The notes under the pieces were generated by a model, which was not told the DNA's origin, searched no databases, and saw nothing but the letters and a program-made list of their open reading frames with translations. Source: Candidatus Thermochlorobacteriaceae bacterium (GTDB lineage Bacteria; Bacteroidota; Chlorobiia; Chlorobiales; Thermochlorobacteraceae). From it: a stretch of 35,529 nucleotides of DNA. Below are positions 15,941-22,640 of this stretch, piece by piece (within the stretch, counting starts at the first letter, position 1; the number at the start of each line of letters is the position of its first letter). The stretch spans positions 1 through 35,529 of the forward strand of contig JAJUFC010000022.1 in NCBI GenBank assembly GCA_029263855.1. The letters run 5' to 3'. The position numbers and the translations under genes were made by a program.

Positions 15941-16199
15941 TCAAAAGTTAAGAGTTGAAAGGTTGGAACACGGATTGAACAGATGACGCGGGTTTGCGCA
16001 GATAATTGAGAGGAATCAGTGGCGACCTATTTAATCTGCCTAATCCGCGTTCTCGCTTGAAGAGGGTGGAATGAGAGGAGCAATGGCTTCAACTTTCAAC
16101 TCTTAACTCTCAATTATCAACTATCAGACTTTTCTTGTTGGCTTGTTCTTTGTTTAGGTGAAAGCGTCCTTGCTGGAAACGGCGGGACGCTTTTTTGTT
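15941..16199. other. Gene-free stretch of dispersed repeats shared with 34.6 kb
   Basis: No coding frame was found. The segment holds ACACGGATTGAACAGATGA-type repeats (about 15968-16060), then a strand-asymmetric CT-rich stretch (about 16088-16130) made of variations on AACTTTCAACTCTTAACTCT, and ends in the terminator at 16162-16196. The CT-rich block and terminator also occur in inverted orientation at 34553-34712. Confidence 0.7.
16162..16196 (+). terminator. Rho-independent terminator, left copy
   Basis: AAGCGTCC (16162-16169) pairs with GGACGCTT (16185-16192) around a 15-nt loop and runs into six T residues (16191-16196). It lies 222 nt after the truncated gene and just before the hisG promoter. 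An identical copy is at 34553-34587 on the minus strand. Confidence 0.85.
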
Positions 16200-16229
16200 T
16201 TTGTAGGTTCGGCGCACAAGTTATCTTTC
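16200..16229 (+). promoter_or_regulatory. Promoter of hisG (-33 and -7 elements)
   Basis: TTTG (16200-16203) is followed after 18 nt by TATCTTTC (16222-16229), close to the Bacteroidota consensus TTTG/TAnnTTTG. The hisG ATG is 39 nt downstream. This is the best two-part promoter in the window. Confidence 0.65.
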
Positions 16230-16268
16230 TTGTTCATCAACACTTAAAATCAATTGGTTCTAATCGCA

Positions 16269-17144
16269 ATGACACAACTGCTCAAACTTGGTCTCCCAAA
16301 AGGTTCTTTACAAGAAGCAACGCTCGATTTGTTCGCAAAGGCGGGCTTTCACTTTATCGTGCGCGAACGCTCCTATTTTCCATCGATTGATGACGACGAA
16401 ATTTCCGCCATTTTGATTCGGGCGCAAGAAATGGCGCGCTATGTTGAGCAAGGCGCATTTGACTGCGGCTTGACGGGCAAAGATTGGATTATTGAAACGG
16501 GCGCAAACGTGATTGAAGTCGCTGACCTTGTTTATTCCAAAGCCTCTATGCGTCCGGTGCGTTGGGTGCTTGCCGTGCCTGAATCGTCAAACATTACATC
16601 GCCCAAAGATTTACAAGGCAAGCGCATTGCGACTGAAGTGGTCAACATCACAAAGGCTTATTTGAAAAAGCACGATGTTAGTGCCGATGTGGAATACAGT
16701 TGGGGCGCAACCGAAGTTAAACCGCCCGAACTTGCTGATGCCATCGTGGAAGTTACGGAAACAGGCAATTCGCTTCGTGCTAATAAACTTCGAATCGTCG
16801 AAACGATTTTAGAATCCAACACCAAGTTTATTGCGAATGCACAAGCGTGGAGCGATAAGTGGAAGCGAGAGAAAATTGAAAACATGGCAATGCTTCTGCA
16901 AGGCGCAATCAACGCGATGGGGAAGGTTGGGTTGAAGTTCAACATTAAGCGAAGCGACTTGAATGTAATTGCCCCGCAACTGCCTGCCCTTCGCAATCCA
17001 ACCGTGTCGCCGCTCTCGTCGGAAGAATGGGTTGCTGTGGAAATTATCATCGAGGAAAAGCAAGTGCGTCGCCTCATTCCTGACTTGAAACGCGCTGGCG
17101 CAGAGGGCATCTTCGAGTATGAAATTAACAAACTTATTTACTAA
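16269..17144 (+). CDS. hisG: ATP phosphoribosyltransferase, long form
   Basis: HisG joins ATP and PRPP in the first step of histidine synthesis. From the ATG at 16269 the product has 291 residues: [22 protein letters not shown] at the N-terminus, [10 protein letters not shown], and the PRPP-binding [14 protein letters not shown] loop. A C-terminal domain of about 80 residues ([20 protein letters not shown] ... [21 protein letters not shown]) is the ACT-like histidine feedback domain of the long HisG class, so no separate HisZ is expected. A TTG at 16254 would add five residues and is not supported. No other histidine gene is in the window. It begins immediately inside the left arm of the large inverted repeat and has its own promoter. 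Confidence 0.96.
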   Translation: MTQLLKLGLPKGSLQEATLDLFAKAGFHFIVRERSYFPSIDDDEISAILIRAQEMARYVEQGAFDCGLTGKDWIIETGANVIEVADLVYSKASMRPVRWVLAVPESSNITSPKDLQGKRIATEVVNITKAYLKKHDVSADVEYSWGATEVKPPELADAIVEVTETGNSLRANKLRIVETILESNTKFIANAQAWSDKWKREKIENMAMLLQGAINAMGKVGLKFNIKRSDLNVIAPQLPALRNPTVSPLSSEEWVAVEIIIEEKQVRRLIPDLKRAGAEGIFEYEINKLIY

Positions 17145-17214
17145 CTTCTCATAGAAGCACATTCGCGTTGTGAATTATCATCGCAATCATAAGCATCACA
17201 TATTGGAGATCAAC

Positions 17215-18309
17215 ATGGTAAAAACGCTTTCAGCACGCGCCGATGCGCATGTGCCGACTTCCGTTTCATCAGCATTGTTTGAATCGAATCAAGTTGACCG
17301 ACGTCAATTCTCCGCACTCGCGCCGACGGTTCTTGAATGCACCTTGGAAAAATCCTTATACTTCGCTGCACTATCCGACACACGCGCTATCCTCAAAAAT
17401 CTTGCAGAACTTCGTGCGACACGTGTCAGCAAGTCAACGGTTGATTTTCTGAGGAGGCATGAAGCCCTTGCGCCGTTGCTCACTCGCCTCACCAAGAATT
17501 ATTGGCTGACGCTAACCAACGACGAAAAATCTCACCGCGCCAGAATCCGCTATCAATCCGTTGCTCTTAAAAAAGCCCAAGAACTCTTGGACGGAATCGC
17601 CGTTCGTAAAAAAATCGCGAAGAAGTTTTTCAAAGCACATCAGCTCAATAAGCCGATTCGCCTTTCAAATGTTGAATCGGCGTGGCTCGATGCCAATCCA
17701 GAATGCCGTGCTTTGGTGTCTGTTAGATCAAAATTTCTAATCCCGACTTCGCGCGAAGCGTTTGATTTCAGCGAAGACGCATTTGCTCGGTTGGCGAGGC
17801 GGCTTCGCTTTGAAATGCTCACGCCTGACGACGTGAATGTGCTCAAAGCACATGGCGCACCGATTTTGCCCGATAATACGCTTTCGCTTGACGATGCGGC
17901 ATGGGTGCGCGAGCCTTACGCAAAAGCCGTGCTGTATCGCTTGGTGAAGTATCGCAAAGACGAACAAGACGCGCAAGCCGAACGCATGAAAACAGCATCA
18001 GCACGTATAGAGAAGCCGTTCAAACGTGTTCATCTGGTCGAAGACGACATGTCGGCAGAGCCAATCGCGACGCGCGTGAATCAAGCAGAAATCACCGTGC
18101 GCATTGCTCAAAAGCACGAAGCATCGACGCATCTCGCGCATGCCAATATCGCCCAACCGTTGAAGCGCATTGAACTTGAAAGCGACGATGTGCCTTGTGA
18201 AATCATTACTGACCATGAAACTTCAGAACGCCGATGGATAGAAGAGATGAAAGAAAAGGTGCTTTCTCTTTTTGGGATTCCAACAAAAATGCGTGCGTTT
18301 GCAAGTTAG
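17215..18309 (+). CDS. Unrecognised 364-residue protein
   Basis: I recognise no domain. The start ATG at 17215 has a good Shine-Dalgarno site (GGAG at 17205-17208, 6 nt spacer), which rules against an in-frame GTG at 17170; TATCATCG at 17176-17183 is a weak promoter box 31 nt before it. The product is rich in Ala, Arg, Glu and Lys and is predicted by eye to be mainly helical. It has basic stretches (KKIAKKFFKAHQLNKPIRL) and a C-terminal half with repeated wording: KPFKRVHLVEDD near residue 268 and QPLKRIELESDD near 323, each followed by an isoleucine-rich segment. There is no signal peptide or membrane segment, so it should be cytoplasmic. It lies 70 nt after hisG and 97 nt before the MoaB-like gene. 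Confidence 0.75.
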   Translation: MVKTLSARADAHVPTSVSSALFESNQVDRRQFSALAPTVLECTLEKSLYFAALSDTRAILKNLAELRATRVSKSTVDFLRRHEALAPLLTRLTKNYWLTLTNDEKSHRARIRYQSVALKKAQELLDGIAVRKKIAKKFFKAHQLNKPIRLSNVESAWLDANPECRALVSVRSKFLIPTSREAFDFSEDAFARLARRLRFEMLTPDDVNVLKAHGAPILPDNTLSLDDAAWVREPYAKAVLYRLVKYRKDEQDAQAERMKTASARIEKPFKRVHLVEDDMSAEPIATRVNQAEITVRIAQKHEASTHLAHANIAQPLKRIELESDDVPCEIITDHETSERRWIEEMKEKVLSLFGIPTKMRAFAS

Positions 18310-18366
18310 TTCGTAGTGAGAAGTCGCATCGTGATAAATCCTCGTCGCCAAGTGCAAACGGAATTG

Positions 18367-18374
18367 TATATTCA
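18367..18374 (+). promoter_or_regulatory. Promoter -7-like box for the MoaB-type gene
   Basis: TATATTCA lies 32 nt before the TTG start at 18407, the same distance as other boxes in the window. No clear -33 element was seen. Confidence 0.35.
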
Positions 18375-18406
18375 ATTCAAGTCTGTGTTGAGAAGTAAGG
18401 TAACTC

Positions 18407-19066
18407 TTGAAACGTAGTATAAAACCAACGCCACCAGTGAGTGTTCAAGCAACAAATGCACCCGCCCCTCAACCGAATTCAACACAAGAAAAACGACTGA
18501 TTCGTGTTGCGATTATTACCGTGAGCGATAGAGCCTATCAAGGCATTTACAAAGATGAATCCGGACCAATCGTTGCGGCGACTTTCCCTACCGAACAGTA
18601 TGACGTGGCTGTAACGAAGATTGTGCCCGATGAAATTTTCGCCATTTCCAACGAGATTATTCGATGTGTAGAAATGGAGCGCGTCGACATCGTGGTAACA
18701 ACTGGCGGCACGGGTTGCTCAATGCGTGATGTAACGCCTGAGGCAACGCGCAACGTCATTCAACGCGAGGTTGTTGGTATTTCGGAAGTGATTCGCCTTG
18801 CCAACCGCGAGAAAAATCCAAACATGATTCTCTCGCGTGGCGTGAGCGGAATCCGCAATCAAACGCTTGTATTCAATCTTCCGGGCAATCCTGAGAACGC
18901 ACGCATGGCACTGGAATCGGTGCTCACGGCACTGCCGCACTGCATTAAAACAATGCGACAACAACGCCCAATGCGACGAACAGGCGGACAAAATTCGGTC
19001 GGCGGTCAGCGAAGTGCGAACGATGGAAAACCCAGAACATCTTCAAAGCCGCGAATGCGTCCATAA
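18407..19066 (+). CDS. MoaB/Mog family molybdopterin-binding protein
   Basis: The family binds molybdopterin and, in the Mog branch, adenylylates it before molybdenum insertion. Residues 28-190 show the fold: VAIITVSDRAYQGIYKDESG, then VVTTGGTGCSMRDVTPEAT near residue 98, GISEVIR, and LVFNLPGNPENARMALE. A TTG start at 18407 is supported by AAGG (18397-18400) 6 nt upstream and a promoter-like box 32 nt upstream. The N-terminal ~25 residues are Pro/Thr/Gln-rich, and the last ~30 form a basic tail (RRTGGQNSVGGQRS ... KPRMRP). Both ends are longer than usual for MoaB or MogA. Its 219 residues therefore contain a normal core with two likely disordered extensions. No other cofactor gene is nearby, so moaB versus mog cannot be decided. 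Confidence 0.85.
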   Translation: MKRSIKPTPPVSVQATNAPAPQPNSTQEKRLIRVAIITVSDRAYQGIYKDESGPIVAATFPTEQYDVAVTKIVPDEIFAISNEIIRCVEMERVDIVVTTGGTGCSMRDVTPEATRNVIQREVVGISEVIRLANREKNPNMILSRGVSGIRNQTLVFNLPGNPENARMALESVLTALPHCIKTMRQQRPMRRTGGQNSVGGQRSANDGKPRTSSKPRMRP

Positions 19067-19189
19067 AAAGCAACTGCCAAGAATGGAATTTCATTGTTGT
19101 TCTTTGTAAATTCGAAAAAGCAATCGAAATGAATCGTGCGAAAGCGCGAGATTGTGATGTTGATATTGAAGTTCTAAAACATTAAAAAA

Positions 19190-20389
19190 ATGAGAATTCT
19201 CGTCTTCACAGGCAAAGGTGGCGTTGGAAAAACGTCCGTCGCCGCGTCCACAGCCCTACGCGCCGCTGAAATGGGCTACCGCACTTTGATTATGTCCACC
19301 GACCCCGCGCACAGTTTGGGTGATTCGTTGGATAAAGAACTCTCGCCCTCGCCGATTAACATCGCGCCGAATTTAGATGCCCAAGAGGTTAGCGTGTTCA
19401 GCGACTTGAACAATAATTGGGAAGTTGTGCGTGCGCACTTCGCTGAATTGATGCGCAACAAAGGCGTCGACGGTGTCTATGCCGAAGAAATCGGGATTCT
19501 GCCAGGCATGGAAGAACTCTTCTCGCTTTCCTACATCAAGCAGTATAACGAATCAAATAAATACGACTTGCTCGTCGTTGACTGCGCCCCGACAGGCGAA
19601 ACCTTGCGCCTCCTCTCCTTGCCTGAAACATTTGGCTGGGTGATGAAAATGCTACGCAACGTGGAAAAGTATGCCGTCAAGCCGCTTATTCGCCCGCTCT
19701 CGAAAATTTCCAACAAGACCGAAAAAATGGTCGCCTCGCCCGAAGTCTTCAACGCGATTGATAACCTTTTCACGGCGACGGAAGGCATCATCGATTTGCT
19801 TGGAGACAACTCCAAAACCACCGTGCGCCTTGTGATGAACCCCGAAAAAATGGTCATCAAAGAATCCATGCGTGCGCTTACCTACCTCAATCTCTACGGC
19901 ATCACGGTCGATCGGATTGTCATCAATCGCGTGCTTGCCGAAGATAAAGATTCAGGCTATCTCAATGAATGGAAGAAAGTGCAACACAAATACATCGATG
20001 AAATTCATCACGCCTTTGCGCCGATTCCGATTTCAAAAGTGCCGTATTTTTCAAACGAAGTCGTGGGATTAGATATGCTTCGCTTAATGGCGAATGAAGT
20101 CTACGGTGAGCAAAATCCGCTCGATATTTTCTTCAAGGAAAATCCGATTGAAATCAAGAAAGTCCCCGAAGGCTACTTCCAAATGCGCGTCAAACTGCCG
20201 TTCTTGCACGACGCGAATATGAGCATCGCGCTTCAACAGCAAGGCGACGATATGACCATTCGCATCGGCGATAATCAAAAGACCATCACGCTTCCCGTCT
20301 TCCTTGCAGGCATGAAATCCGACGAAGCCTACTTTGAAGGGCAGTGGCTCTGTGTCGACTTCAAGATGCATGAAAAAGTCGCCGTCTAA
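19190..20389 (+). CDS. ArsA/GET3-family ATPase
   Basis: The 399-residue protein begins [16 protein letters not shown] with the deviant P-loop at residues 8-16, followed by [12 protein letters not shown] (A-loop/switch I) and [18 protein letters not shown] (switch II). Single-domain bacterial forms are called arsenical pump-driving or anion-transporting ATPases, but many have no link to arsenic. No arsB, arsC or arsR is near. The C-terminal ~80 residues ([23 protein letters not shown] ... LCVDF) look like the HSP20-like beta domain often fused to such proteins. Several Chlorobi encode similar ATPases, and a GET3-like chaperone role for membrane proteins is plausible but unproven. The gene is convergent with surA, with only 16 nt between the stop codons. 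Confidence 0.9.
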   Translation: MRILVFTGKGGVGKTSVAASTALRAAEMGYRTLIMSTDPAHSLGDSLDKELSPSPINIAPNLDAQEVSVFSDLNNNWEVVRAHFAELMRNKGVDGVYAEEIGILPGMEELFSLSYIKQYNESNKYDLLVVDCAPTGETLRLLSLPETFGWVMKMLRNVEKYAVKPLIRPLSKISNKTEKMVASPEVFNAIDNLFTATEGIIDLLGDNSKTTVRLVMNPEKMVIKESMRALTYLNLYGITVDRIVINRVLAEDKDSGYLNEWKKVQHKYIDEIHHAFAPIPISKVPYFSNEVVGLDMLRLMANEVYGEQNPLDIFFKENPIEIKKVPEGYFQMRVKLPFLHDANMSIALQQQGDDMTIRIGDNQKTITLPVFLAGMKSDEAYFEGQWLCVDFKMHEKVAV

Positions 20390-20390
20390 C

Positions 20391-20418
20391 TTTACAGAGA
20401 AATTTTTACAGAGAAATT
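20391..20418. repeat. Perfect 14-bp tandem duplication at the surA stop
   Basis: TTTACAGAGAAATT occurs at 20391-20404 and again at 20405-20418. The second copy encodes the last residues and stop of the minus-strand SurA-like gene; the first lies between the two convergent stop codons. It looks like a recent slippage duplication. Confidence 0.95.
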
Positions 20419-21710
20419 TTCCAATAAACCTGCTTGCGCAGTTCATTGATCCATTCCTGATACAATTCATTTTGTCGCTTCTGTAAGGCGAGGTTGCGAA
20501 TGCGTGCGTAATCTTGTGTCAGGTTCATCTTGTGGGCATCGGCGCGGTATTTGAGCCAAACAATGCGATAGGCGGATTCTCCTCCGGAAACTTGATAGCG
20601 TTGCGGTTCTGAAATTTCTCCGACATTGAGCGACTCGAGCAGGCGTTTGAGATCAGCATCTCCTTTAATTTCATCGAAGGCAACGCGATTCGAGCCTGTT
20701 TGCGGCGAGATAATGTCGCCCCCGTTCTGCGCCGATTCTTCGTCTTCGGAGTAGAGACGCGCCTCCAATCCAAAACTTGACTTGCCTGTTTGAACGCGCT
20801 CGCGAATCGCGTTGAGTTGGGCGATAGCGTCGCTGGCGTTCAAGTTGGTTCTATCAAACTTGATGAGAATGTGGCGCGTATGAACGGACTCGCCGCGTCG
20901 TTCAAGCAACTGAATAATGTGATAGCCGAAAATGGTCTCGACGATTTTTGAGATTTGTCCTTCTCTCAACGCAAACGCCGCCTCTTCAAACGGCTTGACG
21001 AACTCGCCGCGCTTGGCGAAGCCCAAATCGCCGCCGTTTTGCGCCGAACCGTCTTCGGAATAGGCTTTGGCGAGTTCGGCGAAATTGCCGCCCTCTTTCA
21101 ACTTGCGTTGAATCTCCGCGATTTTTTCATAGGCGATTTTTTTAGCGAGCGAGTCCACCTTTGGGCGAATAGCGATGAACGCGGCTTCAAATTCGGCGGG
21201 CAGTTCAGGAAGCGAATCTTTATAGGCTACATAAAATTTTTGCACGTCTTCGTTGGAAATGGAAAGCCCACTGAATTTTTTACGACGCAGTTGTTCGACC
21301 ATTAACCCAGCACGGATTTCTTCGCGCATATCGGCGCGCAGTTGTGGAATGGACTTGCCAAAGTATTCGCTAATCGCCTCATCGCTTCCAATGCGCTGTC
21401 GGATAAATTCCATACGCCGTTCCACTTGCCCATCGACTTCTTCGTTCGGAACGGATATGCTGTCGATTTTCGCTTTTGTGAAAAGCACTTTGAGATTGAC
21501 GGCTTCCTCCAATATCTGCCGCCACATCATCGGCAAGCGTTCATCGTCGGGCGGAATTCGATTTTGATAAGCAACGAATTTTAGTTGCTCATCGATTTCA
21601 GATTTGAGCACGATTTCATCGCCGACAACAGCCACGACGCCATCGAGCACTTGTGCCTTTATCGGCATTGAGCAAACAAAGAGCGCGAGAAAAACAATGC
21701 GATGTGTCAT
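20406..21710 (-). CDS. SurA-like periplasmic peptidyl-prolyl isomerase/chaperone
   Basis: The 434-residue product from the ATG at 21710 has a signal peptide (MTHRIVFLALFVCSMPIKAQ). The SurA N-terminal chaperone domain follows (VLDGVVAVVGDEIVLKSEID ... VNLKVLFTKAK), then two parvulin-type segments with FAELAKAYSEDGSAQNGGDLG and a more diverged LEARLYSEDEESAQNGGDI. The second begins HTRHILIKFD. Such proteins escort unfolded outer-membrane proteins to BamA. A TTG at 21731 is rejected because it would overlap the upstream gene and spoil the signal peptide. It is the last gene of a three-gene set, starting 17 nt after the previous stop. Its stop lies in a 14-bp tandem duplication. Confidence 0.9.
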   Translation of the reverse strand: MTHRIVFLALFVCSMPIKAQVLDGVVAVVGDEIVLKSEIDEQLKFVAYQNRIPPDDERLPMMWRQILEEAVNLKVLFTKAKIDSISVPNEEVDGQVERRMEFIRQRIGSDEAISEYFGKSIPQLRADMREEIRAGLMVEQLRRKKFSGLSISNEDVQKFYVAYKDSLPELPAEFEAAFIAIRPKVDSLAKKIAYEKIAEIQRKLKEGGNFAELAKAYSEDGSAQNGGDLGFAKRGEFVKPFEEAAFALREGQISKIVETIFGYHIIQLLERRGESVHTRHILIKFDRTNLNASDAIAQLNAIRERVQTGKSSFGLEARLYSEDEESAQNGGDIISPQTGSNRVAFDEIKGDADLKRLLESLNVGEISEPQRYQVSGGESAYRIVWLKYRADAHKMNLTQDYARIRNLALQKRQNELYQEWINELRKQVYWKISL

Positions 21711-21727
21711 ATCAAAATGAAGTTTTC

Positions 21728-22624
21728 TCAAAGTGAGTTTTTCAATCGAGAAGCCAAACTATCGACGAAGCGTTTTTGCTTCATCATACGCAAGCGTTCT
21801 AAAACTTCAGGAAAGGCTTGCACGAATGTTTTCGGTTGTCTTTGGGCGACGATTTCTTCCAAACGCATCACCACAAAAAGCGAATCGGAAAGTTTCATGA
21901 CGGGTGAGATGTCTTTGGGTTTCATGCGTTCAAGAATCGCACGCAAGTTTTCAGATTCTAAATGAAGTTGGGGCAAGGTTTTGAATTGGGTTGCGCCTTC
22001 AAATGCAAGTTGGTTGAGTTCGGCTGTTTCGGGCGCACGCAACATTGCAAGATTGAAGAGAGAATCCGCGCCAATGTTAGCAACCAGAGCTTGACGTAGG
22101 CGAAGCGCGGTATCGGCACTATGGGTGTAAATGCGAAGCAATTTGAACATCGCGTCGTGAAACACTAATGTAGAACTCATCTGCTCGTAGTAGGCTTTGA
22201 CTTCGGCAGAGTCAACACGGAAGAGCCCGTCCTTCAAAGCCTCTTGCAGTTTGCGTTCTACAAATCGATCGGCGATGATGCGTCGGCGCGATTTTTCAAC
22301 AAGGTGTCGGGTTTCTTCATCATTATCTTCGCCATCTTGGATTGCTTGCTCGTAAAGCGACGCTGTGTGCCGCCAATCTTCGATGAACAAGGCGGCTTGG
22401 GTTGCGCTGTCGCTCGGCGCGCTCTGCCTGATGTTGCGCGCAAGTTCGCTCGGCAGGAGCACACTGCCGCCGATTTTAAGCAACGGCGTTTCTTTTTCGC
22501 TCGTATTGGATTGAGCGCACCCCATAAAAAAAAATAACGCGGCAAGCCAAAGACTTTGCCTTGAACTTGCCGCGATTGAACAACATCGTGAAACCTTTCG
22601 TGAAAAATATGGAGCGAAGAACAT
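21728..22624 (-). CDS. SurA-N-like lipoprotein
   Basis: From the ATG at 22624 the product has 298 residues. The N-terminal region has a hydrophobic stretch ending in a lipobox (LWLAALFFFMGCAQ), so it should be lipid-anchored after export. The rest is largely helical (LFIEDWRHTASLYEQAIQDG, VDSAEVKAYYEQMSSTLV), resembling the N- and C-terminal chaperone parts of SurA, while the isomerase core seems to be missing or strongly reduced. It sits between two clear PpiC/SurA genes, with 16 nt upstream and 17 nt downstream, so co-expression is likely. In-frame starts further upstream lie inside the preceding gene and are rejected. It is probably an isomerase-free chaperone; this is inference. Confidence 0.8.
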   Translation of the reverse strand: MFFAPYFSRKVSRCCSIAASSRQSLWLAALFFFMGCAQSNTSEKETPLLKIGGSVLLPSELARNIRQSAPSDSATQAALFIEDWRHTASLYEQAIQDGEDNDEETRHLVEKSRRRIIADRFVERKLQEALKDGLFRVDSAEVKAYYEQMSSTLVFHDAMFKLLRIYTHSADTALRLRQALVANIGADSLFNLAMLRAPETAELNQLAFEGATQFKTLPQLHLESENLRAILERMKPKDISPVMKLSDSLFVVMRLEEIVAQRQPKTFVQAFPEVLERLRMMKQKRFVDSLASRLKNSL

Positions 22625-22640
22625 CAACGGTGATGCACGC

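Larger units (their letters stand above)
15491..16196 (+). repeat. Inverted repeat, left arm (sorting-tail module plus terminator)
   Basis: This arm consists of the truncated secreted-protein gene, CT-rich flank and terminator. It matches the reverse complement of roughly 34553-35155. The last 41 bp (16156-16196) are identical to 34553-34593. The coding part is similar but diverged, with exact stretches of about 24-29 bp. The arms point inward and bracket about 18.4 kb. Confidence 0.8.

Noticed and set aside
14898-16268. tRNA or small RNA genes in the gene-poor region
   Set aside because: No cloverleaf or GTTCGA-type T-loop with pairing arms was found; the visible hairpins are terminators or repeat pieces.
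19190-20389. Arsenic resistance operon based on the ArsA-type ATPase
   Set aside because: No arsB, arsC, arsR or acr3 gene is nearby, and single-domain ArsA proteins of this kind have other roles in related bacteria.
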